Source: Ustilaginoidea virens (taxonomy: Eukaryota > Ascomycota > Sordariomycetes > Hypocreales > Clavicipitaceae). Taken from it: a DNA stretch of 64,000 nucleotides. Shown piece after piece: positions 47,191 through 56,675 of this stretch. A program made the position numbers and the translations under genes. Location: the NCBI RefSeq assembly GCF_000687475.1, contig NC_057317.1:3782501-3846500 (forward strand), written 5' to 3'. The notes under the pieces were generated by a model that saw only the letters and a list, made by a program, of their open reading frames with translations, was not told the DNA's origin and made no database searches. Numbering within the stretch: the stretch's first letter is position 1; every line of letters begins with the position of its first letter.

Positions 47191-47613
47191 GTCCGTCATC
47201 AAACAAATTTCAATTCCTCCAGCAAATCCCTTGGCTCCCTTTCCCCTTCCACCAAAGGGCAAAACAAAGATCAAAGCCAAAAAAACACAGCAGCAAGCAG
47301 CAAGCTTTCACTACCTAGGTAGTCCGTCACCTTAAATCGGTGACTCAACTCAGTCCACAACACAGCCTCTTTCCTATACGAGCCCCGTCATCTCATCTCC
47401 TCCCGGGAATATCTCATCACCGCCTTTGCACCGTTGTGGGCCGCACCCTCCTGCTGCGGCATCCTGCGGCATCCCTGCAAGCTACACCGGCGATCCACAA
47501 GCTCGGGTCTTGACTCACCACAAGGATCTTTTCCACCATACTCCCAACACCCTACTCCCAACGACTCAATTCTCAAGACTGCTTTTTTTTTTTCTCTCTA
47601 TATAGAAAAACCA
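44109..47613. other. Gene-poor gap with several tandem arrays
   Basis: No credible gene. Contents: TACC tetramers at about 45075-45100; an A run at about 45708-45728; TAGGTACC words at 45785-45832; a CAT/CAC triplet array at 46136-46200; a GCGGACA heptamer array at 46448-46524 (11 units); a CATC tetramer array at 47161-47197; and a CT-rich promoter-like stretch from about 47330. Confidence 0.5.
46448..46524. repeat. GCGGACA heptamer tandem array
   Basis: About 11 near-perfect copies of GCGGACA in a row. Being a 7-bp unit, it opens frames in several phases, which explains the small overlapping frames here (46195-46591). Confidence 0.85.
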
Positions 47614-48378
47614 ATGATGCCCACCAAAGTAACCGCGCAACCTCGGCATCCTTCCCCGTTTCCCCCCTCTCACAGCCGCTCTGCTCTCCAAAAGACCATG
47701 TCCATCGCGCAGACGTACTATCTGGCCCACACAGCCCGGGCCAAGCTTTCTCGCGAGGCTGCCCAACCCGATCACGACCTCCGCCTGCTCGTCGGTCACG
47801 CCAACCTGCTCGATTCTCTCATGCTTGAGCTCGCCGACGCCGAGCGTGAGCAGGAGCGGCGGTTCAACCAGTCTGTCCGCGGTGTCGGCAAACTCGCCGA
47901 GCGACGTGTTCAGTGGGCGGACAAGGTCGTCGCCGAGCAGCCAGAGGAGGAGTACGACGACTCGGATTCATCCGACTCGGACTCTGACGATGACGCCGAC
48001 TTTGACGACGACGTGGACGGTGTCGAAATGACGACCGCTCCTGCCATGACCTCTGCCCCTCGACCTGTTGCTCGGCAGACCCTGCTGGCCGGTGAAGACG
48101 ACGAGGAGGACATGGGCGACAACCTGGAGGAGGACTACGCGCAGCTCGAACTCGTGCGAACACACTCTCACGCCAGCCCACCCCCTGAACTGGTCCATCA
48201 CGACGATTCGGAATCGTCAGACGACGAAGCCACGCCACCTTCGCCGGCTGACGTCTCGCTCGAGTACGACGACAAGGACGCCAGGCAACAGGGCGAGGAT
48301 GCCGAAGCCTTTGAAGACGGGTTCTACATTTCGAGACAAACACCCGCAGGCCTGATATCCGCCATTTCGGTCTATTAG
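47614..48378 (+). CDS. Fungal acidic protein of unknown function
   Basis: The open frame begins at 47434, but the preferred start is MMPTKVTAQ at 47614 (254 residues), because the upstream part looks like a CT-rich leader. A third ATG at 47698 (MSIAQTYYLAHTARAKL) begins the best-conserved-looking part and may be the true start. Residues 30-80 look helical (LVGHANLLDSLMLELADAE), followed by acidic clusters such as EEEYDDSDSSDSDSDDD and a C-terminal YISRQTPAGLISAISVY. I recall similar hypothetical proteins in Sordariomycetes but no assigned function. The codon bias and clean acidic segments support a real gene. Confidence 0.7.
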   Translation: MMPTKVTAQPRHPSPFPPSHSRSALQKTMSIAQTYYLAHTARAKLSREAAQPDHDLRLLVGHANLLDSLMLELADAEREQERRFNQSVRGVGKLAERRVQWADKVVAEQPEEEYDDSDSSDSDSDDDADFDDDVDGVEMTTAPAMTSAPRPVARQTLLAGEDDEEDMGDNLEEDYAQLELVRTHSHASPPPELVHHDDSESSDDEATPPSPADVSLEYDDKDARQQGEDAEAFEDGFYISRQTPAGLISAISVY

Positions 48379-50382
48379 GCCACCTTGGATGAACGCGTTT
48401 TTGGAAGTGTACTGGGGTTTTTTCACAGCGACGGCATAGCATGGGAGTTGGGTGCTTTTTTTTTTTTTTTGTCTTTTTCTTCTCTTTTTTTTTCTCATTT
48501 CCTTTCTTCTTATGCTATTTCTATTGGGCTCAGAAATGATATGATACCACATGCTAGGGGGCGCACGGAAAGGGGTTTTCAGAGTCACGCCGTCTCTCAT
48601 CTCATTCACCACCATCACCACTCAGGGATCTACATAGGGGGGACAAGGGGGACAAGAACGTGTTGGAATCGGCGAGTCACTCCCGCCACGTAAACTGGTC
48701 GGGGGGCGTGTCAAAGTCCATAGTTTCAGCCCGAGGGCTCAAATGACACACAAGTCTACAGCATTGATTGGCGCCAGTGTGTGACGTGCGTCTTTGCTCT
48801 TGCATGCTTGCAGGCTTGGTGGCTCTACTCCGTGCTACGGTCCAAGTACGTACCCCGTAGTGCGACACCAGCTTACGCAAGCCCGTCCGTCGCACGCAGC
48901 ACGCAGCTCGCAAGCCCAGTTTCCTAGCAGGGCAAAACAGGGGCGATGTCGGCCCCGGCCAATGAATCATTGACCGACTGGCCTCCGTCGGCATCCGACC
49001 CGGGCTCGCCTGCCGCCGAGGGGCGTAGGTGCCGCGCCCCACCACTGAATTCGTCAGCGATCGAGCGGCCCACGGCAACGCGGCCAATCCGTGACGCCCC
49101 AGCAAGCACTTTTGATCACAAATCCGAGGCGAGGCATATGGCACCGGCGATTTGTCATCCCAGCCGACGCTGGGCACGCCATGCCGATGACGGCTTAGGC
49201 AACCGCGCATTGCGCACCGCGGCACCGCGGCACCGACTCGTGGCTTCGCGAGCCCTTTTTTTTGTTCGATGCTTGCGGCGCCTACATTACTTCTGACCTG
49301 ACTACAGGCGGGGCAACGCGCAGGGCTGATAACTGTAGGTGATGTTCTGGGAGCGACGGAACGCGGGGGCGTCTGCGATGCTGCGAGTCTGGCCAGGCGC
49401 TGGAAGCCTTTTTCTTTTTCTTTTCTCCCCCCCCCCCCCCTTTTTTTTGTGCATTGCATTTTTTTTTTCCTTTCCTTTTTTTTTTCTTGCCCGCATAAAA
49501 CATTAATCACGCCCGTCTCTTATGACGTCACGTCGTCGGGCGTGCCAAGAACCAGAAAGCTGGGGGGAAATTAAAAGAAAAAAAGAAATTGCCGTCAGGC
49601 GATGCATCACCGTAGAAGCGGCTGCTGGTTGCGAAGCGTTACGTTCCTACGTATCTAATCTAAATCTGGTCGGGTCGTCTCGTCTGCCAGTGGCTCTTTC
49701 CCATCCTGCCCAGGACGGGCGCTGTCCCTTGCATTGGCGTGATTCCATCCATGTTTCGTTTTCTCCTTTTTTTTTTTTTTTTTGTCACGAATAACTAAGT
49801 GAGCAAGACGAGAGGCGACGAGCCCCGTCGTTAAAAACGCTTCCGCTTCCCATGGGCATGCGTTTGCGGAAACTTGTTGGTTTCCTTGTCTAGTCTAGTG
49901 GTGCACCAAAAGTGTGACTTTATTGGATATTATGTACTGCGATATCTAGAGCTACAGATCGAGTCGGCTTGCAACTAAACCATGGTTGTACGTTGTACCA
50001 GCGTGCCTACCATGTACTATGTACATCAAATACCCTACCCTGTACGGGGTAAGTCCCCACAGTGTTCAAGTTGGCTTTTGTTGGCGGCGTCTCCATGAAA
50101 TCATCGAGTACTGGGTACAAGCCGCCGACGCGAGTACCCAGCGCAAGTCAGCCCCGCACACAAGTACCGGGCACAAGCAACAGAGCCAGGCACCAACACA
50201 CTGTGCAACGTGACGACGGCTTCACAAAACGTCCCCGTCAAAACGTCCCCGTCAAAACGTCCCCGTCCAAACGTCCCCGTCAAAACGTCCCCGTCCAAAC
50301 GTCTCCGTCGTCAACAAAGACCCCCGTGCGAGGCTAGCTGCCAAAAAAGACCACGCTGCCAACCCGCCGTTGCACGGCCGCG
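48379..50382. other. Gene-poor gap with poly-pyrimidine runs
   Basis: The 277-codon minus frame at 48677-49510 has no domain and includes homopolymer-coded Lys/Gly, so it is not called. A C12/T8 tract lies at 49429-49448, and T runs near 48459-48471 and 49767-49784. The tandem 14-mers at 50230-50312 are listed separately. Confidence 0.5.
50230..50312. repeat. 14-bp tandem repeats before the Iba57-like gene
   Basis: About 5.9 copies of the unit CGTCCCCGTCAAAA, with a C-for-A variant in two units, lie 71 bp upstream of the next ATG. No spacers are present, so it is not a CRISPR-like array. Confidence 0.85.
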
Positions 50383-51597
50383 ATGCGCCTTCTTTCGAGA
50401 CTCGCGCCGCGGCGGGACTGGAGCCCCCCGCGCGCCGTTCCCTGCCCCGGCTGCTGCCATGTCCAGCAACAACTCCGTCACTCGTCAGGCTCGTCAGGCT
50501 CGTCGGCAAAGCCCAAGCCCAAGCCCGAGCCGCCGGCATCTGGCATCGCGGCCTTGACTTCGCGACAGCTCCTCTTGGTTTCCGGATCCGACGCCCCCAA
50601 GTTCCTGCAGGGCATCGTAACGGCCAACATGATGGCCCCGGACGGGTTGCCGCGAACCGACGCCTTCTACGCCGGCTTCCTCAACGCCACGGGGCGAGTG
50701 ATCCACGACGTCTTCATCTATCCCTTCCGGAGCGGCTCCGGCCTTGCCGCGCAGGAGGAGCATGGGTACCTGGTTGAGGCCGATGCCGCCCACATAGCCA
50801 GGCTGGCGAAACAGATCCGGCGGTACAAGCTGCGCGCCCGGGTGACGGTGCGCAGCCTCGCGCCGGACGAGGCGTCGGTGTGGCACGCGTGGCACGATGC
50901 GTCGTCCGCCCCGCGGCCGCCCCTGGCTCCGGCCTCGGGCAAGACCGCAATCGTCCTGAAGGACCCCAGGGCGCCGGGGTTGGGACACCGAATCATCCGG
51001 CTCGGCGGCGCCGACGCGCCCGAAATCGACGTCGAGACCACCTCGGAGGACGCGTACACGGTCCGTCGGTATCTGCACGGCGTGCCGGAAGGCCCGGGCG
51101 AGATCCTGCCCGAGCTGGCGCTCCCTCTCGAGAGCAACATGGACCTGATGAACGGCATCGACTTCCACAAGGGCTGCTACGTCGGCCAGGAACTCACAGT
51201 CCGCACCAGGCACAGAGGCGTGGTGAGGAAGCGCATGCTCCCGTGCGTGATTTACGAGACGAGCAAAGCCCCGCCCCAGGCGCTCGTGTACGATGCCGAG
51301 TGCGGCCCCCCGGACGAGCTGACGTCCGACATGATCCCTGCCGAGACCAGCATCGGTCGTTTCGGGAAAAAGGGCCGCAGCGTGGGCAAATGGTTGAAAG
51401 GGGTGGGCAACATCGGGCTCGGCCTGTGTCGGCTGGAGATGATGACCGACGTGGTTCTGCCGGGAGAGCAGGCCGCCGCTACGTACAAGCCGGGGGACGA
51501 GTTTGTTCTGGAATGGGGGGAAGGCGAGGACGACAAGAGCAGCGTCAAAGTGAGAGCGTTTGTGCCAGAGTGGTTACGCCAGGGCTTGACCCCGTAG
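50383..51597 (+). CDS. iba57: Iba57/Caf17-like mitochondrial Fe-S cluster assembly protein
   Basis: A single exon of 404 residues. The family (YgfZ/GcvT-like folate-binding fold) acts in mitochondrial 4Fe-4S cluster insertion. The N-terminus is Arg-rich with few acids (MRLLSRLAPRRDW), as expected of a mitochondrial presequence. The hallmark motif KGCYVGQE occurs at residues 263-270, followed by LTVRTRHRGVVRKR. Other blocks are LLVSGSDAPKFLQGIVTANM and ESNMDLMNGIDFHKG. The C-terminus reads FVPEWLRQGL. Length and order match fungal Caf17 proteins. The ATG lies just after the 14-mer repeat array. Confidence 0.92.
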   Translation: MRLLSRLAPRRDWSPPRAVPCPGCCHVQQQLRHSSGSSGSSAKPKPKPEPPASGIAALTSRQLLLVSGSDAPKFLQGIVTANMMAPDGLPRTDAFYAGFLNATGRVIHDVFIYPFRSGSGLAAQEEHGYLVEADAAHIARLAKQIRRYKLRARVTVRSLAPDEASVWHAWHDASSAPRPPLAPASGKTAIVLKDPRAPGLGHRIIRLGGADAPEIDVETTSEDAYTVRRYLHGVPEGPGEILPELALPLESNMDLMNGIDFHKGCYVGQELTVRTRHRGVVRKRMLPCVIYETSKAPPQALVYDAECGPPDELTSDMIPAETSIGRFGKKGRSVGKWLKGVGNIGLGLCRLEMMTDVVLPGEQAAATYKPGDEFVLEWGEGEDDKSSVKVRAFVPEWLRQGLTP

Positions 51598-52048
51598 TTG
51601 TGTGTATTCCAGAGAACGGGAAAAGCAGGCACAAGCAGAATGCAGTACATTTTCCAGGCCTTGCATGCCTGGCTACTCCGCACCGTATCTTTTTCCTACG
51701 TGCTACGACCAACCACAGCCGGCGGTCAGCGAATGGCCGTCTTGGTAGGCAGGACACTTTGACGAGCGCTGAGCGCCGAGCGCCGAAAGCAGGGGGTTCT
51801 TGTGTGTTTTGACAAAATCTCCCTGCGGAGGAGAGACGTTTCCCCTGCGTCCCATTTGGCACCGCGAAACCAGCGACAGAGGGATAGAATCGTCTCGTAT
51901 CGGACTGGAGTCGGGAGTACTTAGTGACAAACTTGATACATAGCATCATCACGGGCTGGAGCCTCTGGATTTGGCCCGGCCGAAGTGAGCGCGTCTTGAA
52001 AGTCCCTCTCTTTCTGCTCTTCTCTGGTCTTGGCAAAACATCAAAACG
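51598..52048. other. Gap before the DUF2235 remnant
   Basis: No gene recognised. The expected N-terminal part of a DUF2235 protein (the DGTWN motif) was not found here on the plus strand. Confidence 0.45.
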
Positions 52049-52520
52049 TTGCTGACACCCACCGAAAGCGCGTTCCGCGAGGTCTACGCCTACCTTTGCG
52101 CCGATTACATGGGCGGCGACGAGATATTCCTTGCGGGATTTCTCTCCGGGGGGCTTTCACCGCCAGGTCTCTGTCGCGGGGAACGGTTGGAACACCTAGG
52201 CTTGTCGACGAGTGTGCCCCATCTTCAAGGATAAGCAGCACTGGGCGGATGAGGACTTGCGTTGATACATTTCCCGACGCGCCATCCATTCAGAGACCAG
52301 CCCAAGGCCGTTGACGCTGCCGACGAATACAGAGGGCGATTGGTCGGAGACGGGTTGGTCGAGAGAACTCTACCGGAAAAAAAAAGGTGGCTTAACCACG
52401 GCCAAGGCCGTTTGTGTCTGGGATACTGTAGGTGTAGGATCTCTCGGCAGGCATTCCAAAGAATCCCTGGCTGGAAAGGACTGTGTTGGGCCTTGCAACC
52501 GTCCGGGTCAGGCTGGTGCG
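52049..52520 (+). pseudogene. DUF2235 (alpha/beta hydrolase-like) pseudogene
   Basis: Pieces of a DUF2235 domain appear in order but in different frames. From 52049, one frame reads FREVYAYLCADYMGGDEIFLAGF; the next frame continues RGAFTARSLS at about 52145-52175. Near 52405-52445 a frame reads KAVCVWDTVGVGSLG, matching the family block KAVGVWDTVGSLG. Between them the homology is lost, with stops and a run of A. The N-terminal DGTWN motif and the C-terminus were not found. DUF2235 proteins resemble the catalytic domain of Tle1-type phospholipases; fungi carry many paralogues. At least one frameshift and large deletions make a functional product unlikely. Confidence 0.72.
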
Positions 52521-53280
52521 CAAAGGGCCTTGGTCTCGACGACGGATCCGTCCACCGGACTTGCAGCGCCTTGTCCGACTGGGCGCTTGAACAGGTCGTC
52601 TTGGAAGGAGACGTCGGTCTGACCAAGCAAAGACAGCATTCTCGCGAGAGTTGGAGCATGCGCTCCCTAGTCGTCGAGCCGAGGACGTGTTTAACAGTAC
52701 TTGATGGTTGAGAAGAAGCCAAAGACTTTTTTTTTTTTTTTTCGGGAAACCAAAAGTAATGAGGCTGCGCATTGATGTCGAAACAGGGGGGGGGATGACG
52801 GCCTGCACTGTGAATAATCGAGGCAACCAGAATACAAGATGGCAGTGGTTATGGCATCCTCCGTACTTGGTTTGAAGAGAACGATGGCGTTATGTATCCG
52901 TCCGTGCGAAGCAGAGCAGCGGGTCACGTGGAGGGAGACGCGACCCGCCTGCCTCTTGAGCTCGTGGATGCTTTCCGTCCGAAGGGGTATGTTTGTGTTC
53001 CTTCCTTCCTCCTGGCACATTGGCTTTTTGACTTTGCATTTGCCCGCCTGGTCTTCTCGCTTCTGCATGTGGCACTGGGCCTTTAATACAGAATCCAGGC
53101 CTTTTTTTTTTTTTTTTTTTTTTTCGCAAAAGTTTTCTTAAGCGAATATTCTGCCGCCGCTTCATCAAACACCTTCCAGCCAACCAAAGGCTGAAGACAA
53201 AAAGCACATGAGCAAATAAAAAGCAGGAACAGAAAAAAAAAAAAAAAGGAGGGGAGGCGACAAATCCAAAGGGTGTCAAG
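52521..53280. other. Non-coding gap upstream of the J-protein gene
   Basis: It contains T runs near 52726-52742 and 53102-53124 (23 T), and an A run at about 53234-53248 just before the ATG. The end of the DUF2235 remnant may extend in by a few tens of bases. No other gene is seen. Confidence 0.5.
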
Positions 53281-54108
53281 ATGAGTGACGACAAGAGGGA
53301 TCTCTTGCGGTTCGCCGGCGAGTATGCCGAGAAACACTTGGATCTGTACCATCTCCTCGGCGTCGACGCCTTGACGCCCAAGGAGGACGTGCATCGCGCC
53401 TGGAGGAAGAGGTCTCTGAAATACCACCCGGACAAGGCTGGCGACGATTTCGACGCGGAACAATGGGAGCTCTTCGAGCGGGCAAGGGACATTCTTTCGG
53501 ATCCCAACGCGCGGGCAGTCTACGATCAAGCGAGCAAGGCCAAGCTGCTCCGCAAGCAGGAGCGCGAGGCAATGGACAGGGAGCACAAGAAGTTTGCCGA
53601 TGACCTCGAGGCGCGAGAAGAGGCGCACAGGAAAATGAGAGAGCACAAGGACGAGAGTGACCGGGTGATGCTGGAAAAGGAGCGGGAGAGGCTGGCCGCG
53701 CAGCAGCGTATGCGGGACGAGGAGGTCGAGAGACAGGCTGCGGCCGCCCAGGAAATGGAGGATCTCGCAGAGGCAAGACGAAGATTGAAAGAGAAGAAGG
53801 ACGAGAAGGCGCGGAGGAAGCTGGCCAAGGAAAGCATCAAGGCGACGTTGGGCTCGACCGGAAAGGGAACCGGACCGGCCAATGGCGCCATCGACATTCC
53901 CGGAGACTATGTCGCTGACCCAGGGATGAACAAGCCGTACTGGGAGCTTGTCTGCGACAAACTACGTGCCGTGCAAGCCGTCAGGAACTTGCAGAAGCAG
54001 GAATACTCAAAGGAAATGCTACAGGAGGCTGAGGGCGTGGTCCATCAAGCTCGGCAGAGGATTCGCGAGGCGGAGCTCCAATATCAGCGGGCAAAGCCGA
54101 TTGCTTAA
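53281..54108 (+). CDS. J-domain protein of the Cwc23/DNAJC17 type
   Basis: A single exon of 275 residues. The J domain spans about residues 20-88, with the Hsp70-stimulating HPD at 49-51 (KYHPDKAG) and FERARDILSDPNARAVYDQ closing it. The middle (about 90-185) is a long charged coiled coil (Lys/Glu/Arg-rich). The C-terminal region contains IDIPGDYVADPG and PYWELVCDKLRAVQAVRNLQ. J domain followed by coiled coil resembles spliceosome-associated Cwc23 and DNAJC17, but the RNA-binding domain of DNAJC17 is not evident, so the specific role is uncertain. Confidence 0.85.
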   Translation: MSDDKRDLLRFAGEYAEKHLDLYHLLGVDALTPKEDVHRAWRKRSLKYHPDKAGDDFDAEQWELFERARDILSDPNARAVYDQASKAKLLRKQEREAMDREHKKFADDLEAREEAHRKMREHKDESDRVMLEKERERLAAQQRMRDEEVERQAAAAQEMEDLAEARRRLKEKKDEKARRKLAKESIKATLGSTGKGTGPANGAIDIPGDYVADPGMNKPYWELVCDKLRAVQAVRNLQKQEYSKEMLQEAEGVVHQARQRIREAELQYQRAKPIA

Positions 54109-54142
54109 ACTGCTTGCCACGATGCGCCGCAGGGCCAGCAAG

Positions 54143-54151
54143 CCCCCCCCC

Positions 54152-54183
<32 letters not shown>

Positions 54184-54184
54184 T
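54143..54184. repeat. Abutting C17 and T25 homopolymers
   Basis: Seventeen C run directly into 25 T, 35 bp after the J-protein stop and between two convergent genes. Similar C-then-T blocks occur at 29821-29849 and 49429-49448. Confidence 0.8.
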
Positions 54185-54245
54185 GGCCACTCTTCTTCCC
54201 CCAATTCTCCATGCCTTTCCATCTTTCACCGACAGGGTTCATGGT

Positions 54246-55376
54246 TTATTCTTGCAACCTCAGGATACGGACAGCATTGGATCCCATGATTGCGTCGGCT
54301 TCGACAGACCCTTCACCTACTGCTCTAGCAACAGCTTCGGCATTCAGACTCACGCTTTCCCATTGACCTTGCTCATGGCTTGTTGTTATAGGGGGGAAGA
54401 AAGGATGGTCGGTGCCAAACATGAGTCTGTCAAAGCCACTGGCGTCGATTGCGGCCTTCAACCCTACTTCGGAATAGATGACGGCGTCGAGGTAGACTTG
54501 CTCCTTCAGGACATCCCACACTGGGCGGCGGTTGCTGCCGACTCTGCCTTGACCAACGAGCTGGCCGTCGTGAAGGACACAGCTCTCAATCCTCCCGGCC
54601 AAGAAGGGTAGCGTCCCCCCGCTGTGCGCTAGGAGCATCCGCAGGTCGCGTACCTTGTCAAAGACACCAGCCAGGTACATGCGCGTCACGGCTATTGTGG
54701 TCTCCATGGGGAAGCCCAAGGCAAGCGGGAGAACATGTCCGTACTCGCTGGCACGAGGACCCCAGACATGGTTGGGTAGGCCATAGTGAGGGTGCAGGAA
54801 GACGGCCAGCCTTGCTGCGGCGATTGCCTCGAGAATCGAAAGGAGATTTGGGTCATCGAGTCCGTGGCCCAATCCCGAGGTCCCGAGGATAACACCGCGG
54901 CAGTATTTCAGTCCCCGGAGATGCGATATCGAGGCTCGAAGAGTGTCCAGAGGTGCTGTCAGTGGCAAGGTGCCGAAGAAGAACAGTCGGCCAGGGTGTT
55001 TGCCGCACATGTCGGAGAATTCCTTGTTGACGGAATCAGCAATCTTGCCGGACTGAGACGAATCGACAAAATCCAGCCAGGGATTGGCCAGGGATATGAC
55101 GGAGATGTTGATACGATGGGTATCCATGAAGTGGATTTTTTGGTCGAGAGAAGCAAAGTGCGGCGTCAGCGGGCGACCGGGAGGCTTGGCTGTAGCGTCA
55201 GTCATGGCCCGGTCCAGATCGGCGAGCTCAGACTCCAAGAGGATGAGGCGCGGTTCAGGAGCCTGAGGAAACTTGCGAACTAGCGGTATAGTTGACCTAG
55301 ACTCTAGAATTCTGATGTACTGCGGTGGATACATGTGCGTGTGGATGTCCACAATGGTCGAGCCGAGGGGGGCCAT
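54246..55376 (-). CDS. ACMSD-like amidohydrolase (Amidohydro_2 family)
   Basis: A single exon of 376 residues from MAPLGSTIVD at 55376. The open frame extends further upstream to 55547, but that part is coded by an ATG/GGT triplet array (Ile and Thr runs) and is not likely translated. A TIM-barrel metal hydrolase is indicated by the metal-binding DIHTHMYPP (His12, His14), a central FLHPHYGLPN, LLAHSGGTLPF and the catalytic FGTDHPFF near the C-terminus. The closest known type is 2-amino-3-carboxymuconate-6-semialdehyde decarboxylase and related decarboxylases acting on aromatic ring-cleavage products. The substrate is not readable. It is divergent from the oxygenase gene at 56676. Confidence 0.88.
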   Translation of the reverse strand: MAPLGSTIVDIHTHMYPPQYIRILESRSTIPLVRKFPQAPEPRLILLESELADLDRAMTDATAKPPGRPLTPHFASLDQKIHFMDTHRINISVISLANPWLDFVDSSQSGKIADSVNKEFSDMCGKHPGRLFFFGTLPLTAPLDTLRASISHLRGLKYCRGVILGTSGLGHGLDDPNLLSILEAIAAARLAVFLHPHYGLPNHVWGPRASEYGHVLPLALGFPMETTIAVTRMYLAGVFDKVRDLRMLLAHSGGTLPFLAGRIESCVLHDGQLVGQGRVGSNRRPVWDVLKEQVYLDAVIYSEVGLKAAIDASGFDRLMFGTDHPFFPPITTSHEQGQWESVSLNAEAVARAVGEGSVEADAIMGSNAVRILRLQE

Positions 55377-56675
55377 GATGGTGGTGGTGGTGGTGATGAT
55401 GATGATGATGATGATGGCTCTGTCTTGCCGGTTCGAGCAGATGCGCAAGACTTGCCGATACTGGTTTCGGTCCGCCAAGGTAAGGGCTGCTATGTGTGCG
55501 ATGGTGAAAAGGGGTGGTGGAGAGAATCTCGGGCTGCCAAAGTTCAAGCGAGGCGCTCTCTGACAAGAGGCAGAGTGCGTGGATACGCGGATCCGAGTGG
55601 CTGCGTAAGACGGACGTGCATACTACAGCGAGTGCATTAGCATATAGCACACAGACACGACGGCGACCAACCCCCTCTCGGGACCTGATGACGATGATCA
55701 GCTGTCTGCCAACGGCAACATGCACGGATTGCAAGCGGCAGCGACAGGCAGGGCAGGGCACCTTTCAATGCTTGACGCCACCCGGCGCCATCGATACTGC
55801 AAGGCTCGGTAGAGACAGGGAGCGGGGGAGGGACGATGAACCGATGCCGATGCAACCTTGGCAAGCGGGGAACGGTCTGGTTGGACTAGAACAGAACAGC
55901 GTGCATACGTGTACTGTGCTTGAAAAGTCGAGTGTTGCAAGTGGTTTTTACCTGCAAGAGGTTTTTTACCAGCCAAGAGATGGATGGAGAATGGCACGTC
56001 GGCCCGTTTTGAAACCTTTTTCGCCATCATGGCAGGGCAGCTGCAGCTTTTTCGTTCCTGCCAGATTGAGACTTGTTTTTCCCGTCTCCACTCCTACGTA
56101 CCTACCTGGGTGGGTAGGTACCTTAGGTATTTAACCTGGGCAATTGGTAATGGTAGGAGGAAGGTGCCTTCCTGGCTTAGGTACCTAGGTATGTAGCACT
56201 AGTGGGATCGAGCCACCGACCACTTGGCGTCGTCGAGGTCGCTTCGAGCCAAATCTGCGGTACATAGATTCTGTCCTCGGTATTCGTCCTCCGTAACGTG
56301 CACACGGCAAAGCGTCAAACGGTGCAGGTCCCCTTTATCGAATTACCGAGTCCTCGACAAGGGATGTCTTGACGCCTCGTCGCTGCACGTCGTACATGAA
56401 GCTACCCCGGTGAGGGAACAAGACGAACCAACAAGACTACATAGACTTGGACCAACGCGGAGGCCTCTCCTCTCAAACGCCGAGCCACGCTTGCCGTTGT
56501 CGCTGGTTGAAGGACCATAGACACCAAAGACCACCCGCACCCGGGGCAGACCAGCGTTCAATTCTTTTTCGAGCGCTTTTCGTTGTTTCTCAAAGAAAAG
56601 TCTTTCCACTCCCTGCCTCCAGGGCTCGCTCGCACTTGCACCCATTCAAGTATCGAGAGTCCGCGTCGTCTGGCC
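55377..56675. other. Divergent intergenic region
   Basis: It carries an ATG/GGT-type triplet array directly upstream of the amidohydrolase start (55378-55416) and a TAGGTACC-rich block at about 56096-56195. A 206-codon frame at 55514-56134 shows no domain. No gene is seen. Confidence 0.5.

Noticed and set aside
48677..49510. 277-codon minus-strand frame in a gene-poor gap
   Set aside because: N-terminal part comes from homopolymers (poly-Lys, poly-Gly), with no domain and no codon bias like the neighbours.
50230..50312. CRISPR-like array
   Set aside because: Direct tandem 14-mers with no spacers in a eukaryotic promoter.
55377..55547. N-terminal extension of the amidohydrolase with Ile and Thr runs
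   Set aside because: Coded by a triplet microsatellite; the ATG at 55376 gives the family's normal start just before DIHTH.
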